A stretch of 64,000 bases of DNA from Pseudomonadota bacterium (GCA_018241525.1 JAFEDR010000009.1:806001-870000), one strand, 5' to 3'; positions 16,958-25,649 are shown, numbered from the stretch's first letter. Notes: generated from the letters alone by a model not told the origin. Program-made: numbers and translations.

Positions 16958-17075
16958 GCAACCCCGGGTGTCGGCGTCTGCGGCCGATTCCCGTGTAGGG
17001 TAGCGCGATCGCGCGCTACGGGTCTCGCCGGCCGGCGCGTTATGTTCAACGACCCCGGACGGCTACACTCGCGCC

Positions 17076-17801
17076 ATGACACACCCGCATCTCGAGCTCG
17101 GCCTGCCGGTCGGCGCACCCGTGCCCGGCTGGCATCCGCCGCCGCGGCCGCCGCGGACCCCGCTCACCGGGCGCCACTGCCGACTCGAGCCCGCCGATCC
17201 CGCCCGCCACGCCGCCGACCTGCACGCCGCAAACGCGCGCGATGCCGAGGGACGGATGTGGGTCTACCTCGCCTACGGTCCGTTCGCGACGGAGGAGGAC
17301 TACCGGCGCTGGCTTGCGAGCAGCGTCGCCGGGGACGACCCGGTCTTCTACGCGGTCATCGATGCCGCGACCGGCCGGGCCGTGGGGCTCGCGAGCTTCC
17401 TGCGCATCGATCCGGCCAACGGCGTGATCGAAGTCGGTCACCTCGCCTTCTCGCCGGCACTGCAGCGCACGGTGGCAGCGACCGAGGCGATCTTCCTGAT
17501 GATGCGCTGGGTGTTCGAGTCGGGCTACCGGCGCTTCGAGTGGAAGTGCAACGCGCTCAACGAACCTTCGCGACGCGCGGCGCAGCGCTTCGGCTTCTCG
17601 TACGAGGGGACCTTCCGCCAGGCGGTGATCAGCAAGGGCCGCAATCGCGACACGGCCTGGTACGCGATGATCGACGCGGAGTGGCCGGCGTTGTCGGCGG
17701 CGTACGGACGCTGGCTGGCGGACGGCAATTTCGACCCGGCGGGACGCCAGCGCGTCGCGCTCGGCGAGCTGACCGGCCCCGTCCTCAAGTCGCGCGGCTG
17801 A
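17076..17801 (+). CDS. GNAT family N-acetyltransferase (RimJ/RimL type)
   Basis: A 241-residue acetyltransferase. The N-terminal 25 residues are Pro-rich (PRPPRTPL), then the fold: RLEPADPARHAADLHAAN, AVGLASFLRID, IEVGHLAFSPALQRTVAATEA and the tail NEPSRRAAQRFGFSYEGTFRQAVI, the acetyl-CoA-binding RRAAxRFGF pattern. The YxVIDxxTG segment marks the RimJ-type branch, which often acts on proteins or small amines. Substrate unknown. It is convergent with the LysR gene, their stops overlapping by 17 bases. Confidence 0.88.
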   Translation: MTHPHLELGLPVGAPVPGWHPPPRPPRTPLTGRHCRLEPADPARHAADLHAANARDAEGRMWVYLAYGPFATEEDYRRWLASSVAGDDPVFYAVIDAATGRAVGLASFLRIDPANGVIEVGHLAFSPALQRTVAATEAIFLMMRWVFESGYRRFEWKCNALNEPSRRAAQRFGFSYEGTFRQAVISKGRNRDTAWYAMIDAEWPALSAAYGRWLADGNFDPAGRQRVALGELTGPVLKSRG

Positions 17802-18669
17802 CCGGCGCGGCGAGCGCGGCGCGCAGCGCCGCGAGCAGCCCATCGAACCACGGCCACGGCGCGACGGCAGTCGCGCTCGCGACCAGGTAGAGCCGCCGCC
17901 GGAAGCGCGGTGCGCCCTCGACCTCGCGCAGGCGACCGGACTCGAGCGCGCGCCGCGCGTGGCGCGCCGGCAGGTAGCCGGTGCCGCCATGCCGCATCAG
18001 GTGCTCGAGCGCCCAGTCGGCCGCGGCAATCGTCACGGGCACGGCCTCGTCGAGTGCCACGGCGACGGCGTGCTCGCGCCGGAACTCCTCGCCGTGGTCG
18101 ACGTAGACGTATCCCGCGTTGCGGATGAGGTCGGCGCCGGCCTCCGGCCAGCGGTCGAGCTGCGAAGAGACGAGCACGAGCGGCTCCTCGCCGAGCGGAT
18201 GCGCCTCGAGGCGACCGGTCCGCGCGGCGACATAGCCGAGCGCCACGTCGATGAGCCCGGTGCTGAGCCAGCGCTGCAGCTGCCGCTGCTCGCCGGGCCA
18301 GAGCGCGACGGACACGCCCGGGCACTCGCGCCGCAGGTAGTCCAGGAGGCCTTCGCCAAGCCCGCGCCACAGGTCGGCCTCGAGACCGACGTTGCAGACG
18401 CCGTCGAGGCCCGCGGGCAGCGAGACCTCGTGGCGGGCCTGGCGCCAGAGCTGGGTCATGAGCTCGGCGTAGCGCTGCAGCTTGAAGCCGGCCGAGGTGA
18501 GTTCCGCCCCTGACTTGTTGCGATGCAACAGCCGATGCCCGACCTCCTCTTCCAGCGCATTCAACCGCGCCGTCACGGTCGAGGGCGTCACGTGCAGCCG
18601 CCGGGCGGCCTCGATGAGGCTCCCGCTCTCGATCACTTCCAGGAAGGTCCGCAATTCCTCCAGCGTCAT
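17785..18669 (-). CDS. LysR family transcriptional regulator
   Basis: A 294-residue LysR protein. ATG 18669 gives the normal opening TLEELRTFLEVIESGS; an upstream in-frame start at 18690 would place the adjacent palindrome inside the gene. The winged helix reads SLIEAARRLHVTPSTVTARLNALEEEVGHRLLHR, followed by a linker helix and the periplasmic-type effector domain (LLDYLRRECPGVSVALWPG, LVLVSSQLD, HLMRHGGTGYLPA). It is divergent from a four-gene LLM monooxygenase operon over a 96-base gap, so it most likely controls that operon and itself. The inducer is unknown. Confidence 0.92.
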   Translation of the reverse strand: MTLEELRTFLEVIESGSLIEAARRLHVTPSTVTARLNALEEEVGHRLLHRNKSGAELTSAGFKLQRYAELMTQLWRQARHEVSLPAGLDGVCNVGLEADLWRGLGEGLLDYLRRECPGVSVALWPGEQRQLQRWLSTGLIDVALGYVAARTGRLEAHPLGEEPLVLVSSQLDRWPEAGADLIRNAGYVYVDHGEEFRREHAVAVALDEAVPVTIAAADWALEHLMRHGGTGYLPARHARRALESGRLREVEGAPRFRRRLYLVASATAVAPWPWFDGLLAALRAALAAPVSRAT

Positions 18670-18670
18670 G

Positions 18671-18687
18671 ATTCGATAATATCGAAT
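18671..18687. promoter_or_regulatory. Perfect 17-bp palindrome, likely LysR operator
   Basis: ATTCGATA-A-TATCGAAT is a perfect inverted repeat with a T-N11-A core, the LysR binding form. It lies immediately before the LysR ATG 18669 in an unusually AT-rich stretch (18670-18720) between the divergent LysR and monooxygenase genes. A partial half-site ATTTCGAT occurs at 18712. Binding here would fit autorepression plus control of the operon. Confidence 0.7.
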
Positions 18688-18765
18688 CAAAAGACTAAGT
18701 AATTTCGATTTTCAATACGTTCCTGGTCTGGCAAGTTGCAGGCATCCCCGGCCGCGAGCTCACGG

Positions 18766-19818
18766 ATGGAATTCAACAACTTCCTCGGCGCGTACTACCC
18801 GAACACCAGCTACGGCGGCGAGCGGCTCTATGCCGACATGCTGGAGCAGGCGCGGCTCGTCGACCGGCTGGGCTTTCGCGGCGTCACGATCCCCGAGCAC
18901 CACCTGATCAACATCCTGCTGATCCCGGATCCGCTGCAATTCGCGGTCAAGGTCGCCTCGGTCACGCGCTCGGTCGAGCTCGTGACCTCCGTGTGCGTGC
19001 TGCCGCTGCACGACATGCGCGTCTTCGCCGGCCAGGTCGTGCAGGCCGACATCCTCTGCGACGGCCGGCTGGTGCTGGGCGTCGGTCGCGGCGCCTTCGC
19101 CTACGAGCTGGCGCGCCTCGGCAAGCCCATCGAGGAATCCCGCGAGCGCTTCGACGAGTCGCTGAACGTGCTGCAGGCGCTTCTGACGCGCGAGGAAGTC
19201 AGCTGGTCCGGCAAGTACTACCGGTTCGAGCCGCTGACCGTGATGCCGCGCCCGCGCGGCCAGCGACCACCGCCGATCATGATCGCCGCGCTCGTGCCCG
19301 AGGCGATCGAGGCCTCGGCCGCGCGCGGCTTCCACGTCCAGACCACGCCGCTGAACGCGTCCGTCGAGAAGATGCGCGAGCAGGTCGCGGCCTTCCGGCG
19401 CGGCCAGGCGGCCGCGGGCGGCGCCGGTGCGGACCTGCGACTCGCGCTGATGCGCGTCTGCTGCGTGGCCAGGGACGACGCCGACGCGCGCCGCAAGCTC
19501 GAGCTCGCCTACGACTACTACGGCCGGTTCCACAACGTGTTCACCGGTCCAGGCCTCGTCGAGCGCGGCGCGATCCGGCCGCTGCCGCTCAAGCAGAGCC
19601 TCGAGGAGCTGCGGCAGAGCCTGCTGATCTGCACCGCCGGCGAGATGGTCGAGCGGCTGCAGGAGCACGCGGCGCTCGGCGTGGACGACTTCATCATGAA
19701 CGTGAACTTCGGCCAGGCCCCGGGCGAGTGCCTCGAGGCGCTCGAGCGCTTCGCCGACGAGGTGATGCCGCACTTCCGGGCGCCGCCGCGGGCCGCGCGC
19801 GCCGGGACCCGCCCGTGA
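18766..19818 (+). CDS. LLM-class flavin-dependent monooxygenase
   Basis: A 350-residue bacterial luciferase-like enzyme using reduced FMN. ATG 18766 starts MEFNNFLGAYYPN; a TTG 30 bases earlier is less likely. Fold markers are GFRGVTIPEHH, RSVELVTSVCVLPLHDM, DGRLVLGVGRGAF and PIMIAALVPEAIEASAARGF. The next gene overlaps its stop (GTGA) and encodes a flavin reductase, giving a classical two-component monooxygenase. A tautomerase and an alpha/beta hydrolase follow, so it probably oxygenates a carbon compound that is then isomerised and hydrolysed. Substrate unknown; the LysR gene is the likely regulator. Confidence 0.9.
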   Translation: MEFNNFLGAYYPNTSYGGERLYADMLEQARLVDRLGFRGVTIPEHHLINILLIPDPLQFAVKVASVTRSVELVTSVCVLPLHDMRVFAGQVVQADILCDGRLVLGVGRGAFAYELARLGKPIEESRERFDESLNVLQALLTREEVSWSGKYYRFEPLTVMPRPRGQRPPPIMIAALVPEAIEASAARGFHVQTTPLNASVEKMREQVAAFRRGQAAAGGAGADLRLALMRVCCVARDDADARRKLELAYDYYGRFHNVFTGPGLVERGAIRPLPLKQSLEELRQSLLICTAGEMVERLQEHAALGVDDFIMNVNFGQAPGECLEALERFADEVMPHFRAPPRAARAGTRP

Positions 19819-20348
19819 GCGTCGCGCGCGCGGCGTTCCTCGGCGCGATGCGGCGCGTCGCGCACAGCGTGACCGTCGCGACCACCGACGGTCCGGCCGG
19901 GCGGCACGGCGCGACCGTGAGCTCGTTCTGCTCGGTGTCGGCCGATCCGCCACTCGTGCTCGTCTGCCTGCGTGCCGAGTCGCGCATCGCCGCCACCGTG
20001 CGCGCGAACGGCGCGTTCTGCGTGAACGTCCTGCACGAGACCGGCGCCCCGCTCGCCGAGCGCTTTGCCGGTCGACCCGACGCGGCGGCCGACCGCCTCG
20101 ACGGCATCGACGCCGCGCGCGGTGCCGGCGGCGCCCCGGTGCTCGCCGACGCCGTCGCCGCCTTCAGCTGCCGCGTCGCCGAGGTGACCTGCGCCGGCAC
20201 GCACCTGGTCGTCGTCGGCGAGGTACTGGCGGTCGCCGCGGGCGAGGCCGCACCGCTGCTCTACGTCGACGGCGACTACGCCGCGGCGCGTGGCCGTCCA
20301 CATGTCCTGTCCGCACCGGGAGTCGCCGATGCCGATCATCCGCGTTGA
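19815..20348 (+). CDS. Flavin reductase domain protein (HpaC/NTAB-like)
   Basis: A 177-residue flavin reductase starting with GTG 19815 overlapping the monooxygenase stop. The domain shows RVAHSVTVATTDGP, GATVSSFCSVSADPPLVLVCL, ANGAFCVNVLHE and FSCRVAEVTCAGTHLVVVGEV, typical of the FMN reductase partner that supplies FMNH2 to LLM enzymes. The final 15 residues (RPHVLSAPGVADADHPR) overlap the following tautomerase start. Length is normal for the family. NADH or NADPH preference is not visible. Confidence 0.9.
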   Translation: MSVARAAFLGAMRRVAHSVTVATTDGPAGRHGATVSSFCSVSADPPLVLVCLRAESRIAATVRANGAFCVNVLHETGAPLAERFAGRPDAAADRLDGIDAARGAGGAPVLADAVAAFSCRVAEVTCAGTHLVVVGEVLAVAAGEAAPLLYVDGDYAAARGRPHVLSAPGVADADHPR

Positions 20349-20523
20349 GATGTTCACGGGTCGCAGCCGCGAGCAGAAGCGCGCGCTGGCGCGCGAGCTG
20401 ACCGAGGCCTTCGTGCGGGTGGCCGGCGGCAAGCCCGAAGGCGTCACCGTGATCCTGCAGGACGTCGCCAAGGAGGACTGGGCGGTGGCCGGCGAGTTGA
20501 TGGCCGACAAGTACCCGGGCTGA
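20329..20523 (+). CDS. 4-oxalocrotonate tautomerase family protein
   Basis: A 64-residue protein, MPIIRVEMF..., whose Pro2 becomes the N-terminal catalytic base after Met removal. The helix SREQKRALARELTEAF and VTVILQDVAKEDWAV match the 4-OT fold, including Arg in the usual position. It is encoded inside the tail of the flavin reductase gene (20 bases overlap) and is followed 3 bases later by a hydrolase. Such tautomerases interconvert enol and keto acids, so it probably handles a product of the upstream oxygenase. Substrate not known. Confidence 0.9.
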   Translation: MPIIRVEMFTGRSREQKRALARELTEAFVRVAGGKPEGVTVILQDVAKEDWAVAGELMADKYPG

Positions 20524-20526
20524 GCC

Positions 20527-21306
20527 GTGGCGACGTCGATCCGATCCGCCTACTCGGTCGAGGGCGAGGGCCCGCCGCTGATCCTGATCCACGGCATCGG
20601 CGCCTCGCGCCACAGCTGGGACGGGCTGATACTGCGGCTGCGCGACGAGTTCCGCATCGTCAGCTACGACCTGCGCGGCCACGGCCGATCGCCGCGGCCC
20701 GCGCCGCCCTACTCGCTCGACGACCTCGTCGAGGACCTCGAGGCACTGCGTCGCGAGCTCGGCATCGAGCGCGCCCACTTCGCCGGCCACTCGCTCGGCG
20801 GCATGATCGGGCCGGCGTACGCGCGCCGCTATCCCGGGCGGGTGCTGTCGCTCGGGCTCTATAGCACCGCGGCGTTCCGCACCACGGACGACGCGGCCCG
20901 GGTCCAGGGCGTGGTCGCGGCCATGCGCGCCCGCGGCATCGCGCCGGTGCTCGAGACGCTGCGCGACCGCTGGTTCACGCCCGACTTCGCGCAGCGCTCG
21001 CCGGAGGTGATCGAGCGACGCCTGCGCCAGGTCATCGACACCGACCCGGCGGTATTCCTGAGCGTGTTCGACATCTACGCCGGTACCGAGATGGCGCCGT
21101 GGCTCGGGGAACTGCGCGCGCCGGCGCTGGTGCTGACCGGCGAGCACGACGGCGGCTGTCCGCCGCGCCTCAACCGCGAGATCGCCGCCGCGCTGCCGGG
21201 GTCGGAGCTCGTGATCCTGCCGGCGCTGCGCCACGCGATCCTGCTGGAGGCGCCCGAGGTGGTCGCGCCGCCGGTGCTCGACTTCCTGCGCCGGCACCGC
21301 GGCTAG
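20527..21306 (+). CDS. Alpha/beta hydrolase (enol-lactonase-like)
   Basis: A 259-residue hydrolase from GTG 20527, 3 bases after the tautomerase stop. Catalytic residues are Ser in the elbow GHSLGGMIG, Asp in GEHDGGCP and His in RHAILLEAPE, with the oxyanion loop HGIGASRHSW. The sequence family includes 3-oxoadipate enol-lactonase and C-C bond hydrolases. In this operon it would cleave a lactone or ester made by the monooxygenase and tautomerase. No signal peptide; it acts in the cytoplasm. Confidence 0.88.
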   Translation: MATSIRSAYSVEGEGPPLILIHGIGASRHSWDGLILRLRDEFRIVSYDLRGHGRSPRPAPPYSLDDLVEDLEALRRELGIERAHFAGHSLGGMIGPAYARRYPGRVLSLGLYSTAAFRTTDDAARVQGVVAAMRARGIAPVLETLRDRWFTPDFAQRSPEVIERRLRQVIDTDPAVFLSVFDIYAGTEMAPWLGELRAPALVLTGEHDGGCPPRLNREIAAALPGSELVILPALRHAILLEAPEVVAPPVLDFLRRHRG

Positions 21307-21524
21307 CGCCGCGGGCGGCGACCGGCCGGCAGCAGGTCGATGCTCTCGCTCGCGGGATCGAAGACGATCTCGGCCTCGCCGCGCTCGAGCTGCCGCAGCA
21401 CGTCCTGCACCTTGTCGGCGAGGCTGACGTCGCGCTCGCCATAGTCGGTGCCCTCGCGCAGCACGAACGACTCGACCACTGCGCGCAGCGTCTCCGGGGC
21501 GAGCGACGCCGGCGGTACGACCAC
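21303..21524 (-). CDS. YheU family protein (UPF0270)
   Basis: A 73-residue protein. GTG 21524 gives VVVPPASLAPETL, equivalent to the usual MIIPxxxLxPETL opening; GTG codons a little further upstream are alternatives. It then shows SFVLREGTDYGERDVSLADKV, QDVLRQLERGEAEIVFDP, nearly diagnostic for YheU. The family is small, cytoplasmic and of unknown function, with a predicted two-helix plus beta-hairpin shape. Its stop overlaps the hydrolase stop by 4 bases, so the two genes converge. The start codon is uncertain, the family is not. Confidence 0.85.
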   Translation of the reverse strand: MVVPPASLAPETLRAVVESFVLREGTDYGERDVSLADKVQDVLRQLERGEAEIVFDPASESIDLLPAGRRPRR

Positions 21525-21638
21525 GGGTTCGGGGCGTTCGTCGTCGGGGGCCACGGCGGTCCGGTAGTGCACGGGTGGGGCCCGCGAGTCTACGCCGGCG
21601 GCGCGGCGGCATGGCATGATCCGCGAACGGAGGGCGCC

Positions 21639-22106
21639 ATGGCCGAACTTCCGGAACCGCGCTGGAAGCACGACGGTGTGCGGGTCGTGCCCGGCGACCA
21701 GCTCGACGGCAACACCGCGCAGACGCCCGGCATGGACCGCAAGGCGGCGATCAACTTCGCGCGCGTCGGCGCGCAGAAGCTGTGGGCCGGTACCGTCCAC
21801 ATCCACCCCGATGCCAAGACCGGTGCCCACCACCACGGGCCGCTGGAGAGCGTGATCTACGTGGTGCGCGGCCGGGCGCGGATGCGCTGGGGCGAGCGCC
21901 TGGAGTTTACGGCCGAGGCCGGCCCCGGTGACTTCATCTACGTGCCGCCGTACGTGCCGCACCAGGAGATCAACGCGAGCCCGACCGAGGTGCTCGAGTG
22001 CGTGCTGGTGCGCAGCGACGGCGAGGCGGTCGCGGTCAACCTCGACCTCGAACCGGTCGAGCGGCCGCAGACCGTGCGCTGGATCGACCCGATCCACCGC
22101 TCCTGA
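21639..22106 (+). CDS. Cupin domain protein
   Basis: A 155-residue single-domain cupin with AGGGCG ahead of ATG 21639. Metal-site motifs are GAHHHGPLESVIYVVRG (cupin motif 1) and PGDFIYVPPYVPHQEINA (motif 2). No signal peptide, so cytoplasmic. Substrate and reaction are unknown; such proteins include dioxygenases, isomerases and sugar epimerases. It runs divergent from the YheU gene and convergent with the APC permease. Confidence 0.85.
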   Translation: MAELPEPRWKHDGVRVVPGDQLDGNTAQTPGMDRKAAINFARVGAQKLWAGTVHIHPDAKTGAHHHGPLESVIYVVRGRARMRWGERLEFTAEAGPGDFIYVPPYVPHQEINASPTEVLECVLVRSDGEAVAVNLDLEPVERPQTVRWIDPIHRS

Positions 22107-22112
22107 GGGGAC

Positions 22113-23483
22113 TCAGGCCGCGGCGCGCGCCGGTCGCCGCCAGCGGTTGAGAAAGAGCGGCACCAGGCCGGCAACGATGCCGCCGATGCCGATCAGGTTC
22201 GTCACCCGGTCGAAGGTCGGGATGCTGTAGAGCGCGACGAAGCCGAGGAACAGCGCGCTCCCGACCGGCCACAGCACCAGCGTGACGAGCGCGACCGGGT
22301 CGCGCAGCGCCGCGCGGCGCGTGTTCCAGGCGCAGGCGAAGCTCGCGAGCCCGTAATAGAACGCGGCCTGGAAGCCGATCGCGTTCACCGAGTCCTTCAT
22401 GATCTGGTTGACGGACGGCAGCAGCGACGAGGCGAGCAGCAGCACGACGCCGATGCCGGTGATCACGGCGCCGGCGACCCACGGTGTCTGCCAGCTCGGG
22501 TGCAGCGTGGCGTAGCGCGGGTGCAGCGCGCCGTCGCGGCCCTTGGCGAACATCGTGCGCGTGAACTGCAGCATCGAGGTCTCGAGCGTGCCGACCGTGC
22601 TCAGCATCACCGCGACCACCGCGACGTAGCTCCACGGCCGCGGCAGGAGCTTGTCGGCCACCGCCAGCACGACGTTGGTGCCGGCCTGCTCGATCTCGGC
22701 GTCCGAGAGCACCAGCAGTGTCGCCACCGCGAAGCCGACGAACAGCAGCAGCACGACCACCATCGCGAGCACCGCGCCGAGGCCCGGGGTCTGGGTGGCG
22801 TCCTTGGTCTCCTCGTTGAGGTTGAGCGTGACGTCCCAGCCCCAGAAGAAGAACACCGCCGTCAGCGCGCCGGTCGCGAACAGCTGCGGCGTGAAGCCGC
22901 CGAGGCCGAGCCAGCCGGCGGCGAACGCGTGCGCCGGCGCCGGCCCCGGCCGCAGCAGCGCCGCGACGATCACCAGCACCAGGATCACGACCTCGACGGT
23001 CGTCAGTACCACCTGGGTGTAGCTCGCCGGCTTGATGCCCTTCACCACCACGCCGCTGACCGCCAGCAGCCAGCCGGCGGCGACCAGCGTCACGACCAGC
23101 GTGTCGGCGGCGTGCGCCGGTGCGACCAGCGTCAGCGTCGCGGTCGCGGCCGGCACGGTGCCGCTGACCATGAAGAGCGCCGAGGCGACCAGCAGCGACC
23201 AGCCAGCCAGGAAGCCGAGCACCGGCCCGAAGGCGCGATCGACCCACGCGTACGAGGCGCCGGCGTTCGGGTCGACGCGGTTCAGCTGGCGGAAGGCGAG
23301 CGTCACCCCGAACATGATCAGGCCGCAGTACAGCAGGCTCGCGGGCGCGAGCACGCCGACCGCCGCGATCAGCGTCGCGGTGGTCGCCGCGGCGCTGAAG
23401 GCCGGCGCGGTGCCGGCGACGCCCATCACGATCGACTCGCCGAGACCGAGGGCGTCGCGCGCGAGGCCGGTCTTGCCCGTCAT
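22113..23483 (-). CDS. APC family amino acid/amine permease
   Basis: A 456-residue membrane transporter with about 12 helices. The opening LGLGESIVMGVAGTAPAFSAAATTATLI is the amino acid-polyamine-organocation family signature, and further segments are DPNAGASYAWVDRAFGPVLG and FFWGWDVTLNLNEETKDATQTPG, where GWD and EE residues lie in the substrate path. It ends with a basic tail. Substrate unknown; amines or amino acids are likely by family. Convergent with the cupin gene (7-base gap). Confidence 0.88.
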   Translation of the reverse strand: MTGKTGLARDALGLGESIVMGVAGTAPAFSAAATTATLIAAVGVLAPASLLYCGLIMFGVTLAFRQLNRVDPNAGASYAWVDRAFGPVLGFLAGWSLLVASALFMVSGTVPAATATLTLVAPAHAADTLVVTLVAAGWLLAVSGVVVKGIKPASYTQVVLTTVEVVILVLVIVAALLRPGPAPAHAFAAGWLGLGGFTPQLFATGALTAVFFFWGWDVTLNLNEETKDATQTPGLGAVLAMVVVLLLFVGFAVATLLVLSDAEIEQAGTNVVLAVADKLLPRPWSYVAVVAVMLSTVGTLETSMLQFTRTMFAKGRDGALHPRYATLHPSWQTPWVAGAVITGIGVVLLLASSLLPSVNQIMKDSVNAIGFQAAFYYGLASFACAWNTRRAALRDPVALVTLVLWPVGSALFLGFVALYSIPTFDRVTNLIGIGGIVAGLVPLFLNRWRRPARAAA

Positions 23484-23579
23484 CCCTGCTCCCCCGCCCC
23501 GCCCGGTCCGTCGCCGCGGACCGTGGCCGTCACGCGCAGTCTAGCAAAGGCGCGCAGGTGCCCCGGCGCGCCGCGGACC

Positions 23580-23873
23580 TCAGCGCAGCAGTTCTACCTC
23601 GAGGAACGCGAACTCGTAGGCGTTGGCGTTGACGACGTTGTGCTCAACCCCCGCGGGGCGCGTGTACGGCTCGTGGGCGCGCAGCGCCGCGGTGCGCGAC
23701 GATCCGCCCGGCTCCTCGAGCAGCAGCTCGCCGTCGAGCATCGGCACCACGACGTAGTCGTGGCCGTGGCGGTGCCAGCCGGTCTCGGCGCCGGGCGCGA
23801 AGCGGTACTCCCAGACGCGCACGTGCGCCGCGTCGATTTTGAGGGTGGCGACGGCCTGGGGTCGCTGGGTCAT
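23580..23873 (-). CDS. Small cupin protein
   Basis: A 97-residue protein with one cupin core: WEYRFAPGAETGWHRHGHDYVVVPMLDGEL carries metal motif 1 (HRHGHDY) and RPAGVEHNVVNAN resembles motif 2 (His in EHNV). It lacks a signal peptide. Small cupins of this size are often isolated and uncharacterised, so no reaction can be proposed. Divergent from the DJ-1/PfpI gene. A 96-base gap separates it from the permease gene downstream. Confidence 0.82.
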   Translation of the reverse strand: MTQRPQAVATLKIDAAHVRVWEYRFAPGAETGWHRHGHDYVVVPMLDGELLLEEPGGSSRTAALRAHEPYTRPAGVEHNVVNANAYEFAFLEVELLR

Positions 23874-23988
23874 GGGTCCTCCGCGCGCTGCCGGCGCCGG
23901 CCGGGCGAGCGGAGATTCTAGGCAGCCAGCGCTTGGCGCGCACCTCGCCGCGCGCGATCATCACGCGAGCCTTCCGGGGGTTGCCGGC

Positions 23989-24873
23989 ATGTCCGCGATC
24001 CGTCCCGCCACGGTGCTGATGCCGCTGCCGGCGCGCGACTTCGATCCCAGCGAGGCCGCCGTGCCCTGGCGGCTGCTGACCGATGCGGGTCATCGCGTCG
24101 CGTTCGCGACGCCGGACGGCGAGCGTGCCGCGGCCGATCCGCGGATGCTCTCGGGCGAAGGCCTCGACGCCTGGGGATTCATCCCGGGCCTGCGGCGCGT
24201 GCCACTCCTCGGACTCGCGCTGCGCGCGAACGCCGCCGCGCGACGCGCCTACGCGGCGATGAGCGTCGATCCCGCGTTCCGGCGGCCGCTGCGCTACGAG
24301 GCGATCGACGCGGCGCGCTTCGACGGGCTGCTGCTGCCGGGCGGCCACTGGGCCCGTGGCATGCGCCGCTACCTCGAGGATCCGCTGCTGCAGCAGCGGG
24401 TGGCGGCGTTCTTCGATGCCGGCCGCGCGGTCGGCGCCATCTGCCACGGTGTCGTGCTCGCGGCCCGCAGTCGTTCGATCCGGACCGGCCGCTCGGTCCT
24501 CCACGGCCGGCGCACGACGGCGCTCACGTGGAGCCTGGAGCTCGCGGCGTTCCGGGCCATGCGCTACGCCGGTCGGGTCTGGGACCCGGGCTACTACCGC
24601 ACCTACCTCGAGGAGCCCGGGGAGCCGCCGGGCTTCCGCGGCGTCGAGGCCGAGGTCACGCGCTCGCTGGCCGCGCCCGGCGACTTTCTCGACGTGCCGC
24701 GCGGGGACCCGGACCGCTGGCGCAAGTCGAGCGGCCTCTTTCGCGACACGCCGGCCGACGCGCGGCCGGCCTGGGTCGTGCGCGACGGTCGCTACGTCTC
24801 GGCGCGCTGGCCGGGCGACGTGCACGCCTTCGCCCGCACCTTCCGTGCGGTGCTCGAGGAATCGCTGGCCTAG
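23989..24873 (+). CDS. DJ-1/PfpI superfamily protein
   Basis: A 294-residue single-domain protein starting at ATG 23989. The nucleophile elbow VGAICHGVVLAARS carries a probable catalytic Cys, and an acidic/His neighbourhood GGHWARGMRRYLEDPL is present, as in DJ-1/PfpI (ThiJ) proteins. It is longer than typical 190-230 residues because of a C-terminal extension (FLDVPRGDPDRWRKSSGLF...). Possible roles include glyoxalase, amidotransferase-like or chaperone activity. Its 3' end overlaps the convergent SDR gene by 4 bases. Confidence 0.8.
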   Translation: MSAIRPATVLMPLPARDFDPSEAAVPWRLLTDAGHRVAFATPDGERAAADPRMLSGEGLDAWGFIPGLRRVPLLGLALRANAAARRAYAAMSVDPAFRRPLRYEAIDAARFDGLLLPGGHWARGMRRYLEDPLLQQRVAAFFDAGRAVGAICHGVVLAARSRSIRTGRSVLHGRRTTALTWSLELAAFRAMRYAGRVWDPGYYRTYLEEPGEPPGFRGVEAEVTRSLAAPGDFLDVPRGDPDRWRKSSGLFRDTPADARPAWVVRDGRYVSARWPGDVHAFARTFRAVLEESLA

Positions 24874-25649
24874 AACGCGCCGGGGAAGGCGCCGCCGTCG
24901 ATCAGCAGGCTCTGGCCGGTGATGTAGCCCGCCTGCGCGCTGCACAGGAACGCGCACGCCTGGCCGAATTCCTCGGCCGTGCCGAAGCGCCGGGCCGGGA
25001 TCTCCTCGCGGGCGCGCGCTGCGACCGCCTCGGCCGGTTCGCCGCCCTTCGCGGCGGCGCGCGCGAAACCCTGCTGCAGCCGACGCGTGTCGAACGAGCC
25101 CGGCAGCAGGTTGTTGATCGTCACGTTGCGGTGTGCGACGCCGCGCGCCACGCCGGCGACGAATGCGGTCAGCCCCGCGCGGGCGCCGCTCGAGAGGTCG
25201 AGGCCGCCGATCGGCATCTTCACGCTGATCGAGGTGATGTTGACGATCCGGCCGAAGCCGCGCCGCGCCATCGGATCGATCACGCGCTGGATGAGCTCGA
25301 TCGGCGTCACCATGTTCATCGTCACGCCGGCCAGCAGCGCCTCGCGGTCGAGCTCGCGGAAGTCGCGGAACGGCGGCCCGCCGTTGTTGTTGACGAGGAT
25401 GTCGGGCTCGGGGCACGCCGCGAGCAGTGCCGCCTGCCCGTCGCGGGTGGAGAGGTCCGCTGCCACCGCCGTCACCGCGGCCCCGGTCGCGCTGCGCAGC
25501 TCGGCGGCGGTCGCGGCGAGCGCCGCGGGGTCGCGGCCGTTGATCACGAGCACGGCGCCGGCCTCGGCGAGCGCGCGTGCGCAGCCCTTGCCGAGGCCAT
25601 GGCTCGATGCACAGACGATCGCCGTCCGGCCACGAATCCCGAGATCCAT
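24870..25649 (-). CDS. Short-chain dehydrogenase/reductase lacking YxxxK
   Basis: A 259-residue Rossmann-fold SDR, with GGAGG nine bases before ATG 25649. Nucleotide-binding motif ASSHGLGKGCARALA replaces TGxxxGxG, NNNGG replaces NNAG, and the active-site Ser lies in ITSISVKMP. The YxxxK pair should fall where the chain reads SSGARAGL: Tyr is Ser and Lys is Arg. The same variant is known in a minor SDR subfamily, so it may bind NAD(P) without classical catalysis. It is the third reading frame after the cobalamin riboswitch. The 3' end overlaps the DJ-1 gene by 4 bases. Confidence 0.85.
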   Translation of the reverse strand: MDLGIRGRTAIVCASSHGLGKGCARALAEAGAVLVINGRDPAALAATAAELRSATGAAVTAVAADLSTRDGQAALLAACPEPDILVNNNGGPPFRDFRELDREALLAGVTMNMVTPIELIQRVIDPMARRGFGRIVNITSISVKMPIGGLDLSSGARAGLTAFVAGVARGVAHRNVTINNLLPGSFDTRRLQQGFARAAAKGGEPAEAVAARAREEIPARRFGTAEEFGQACAFLCSAQAGYITGQSLLIDGGAFPGAF

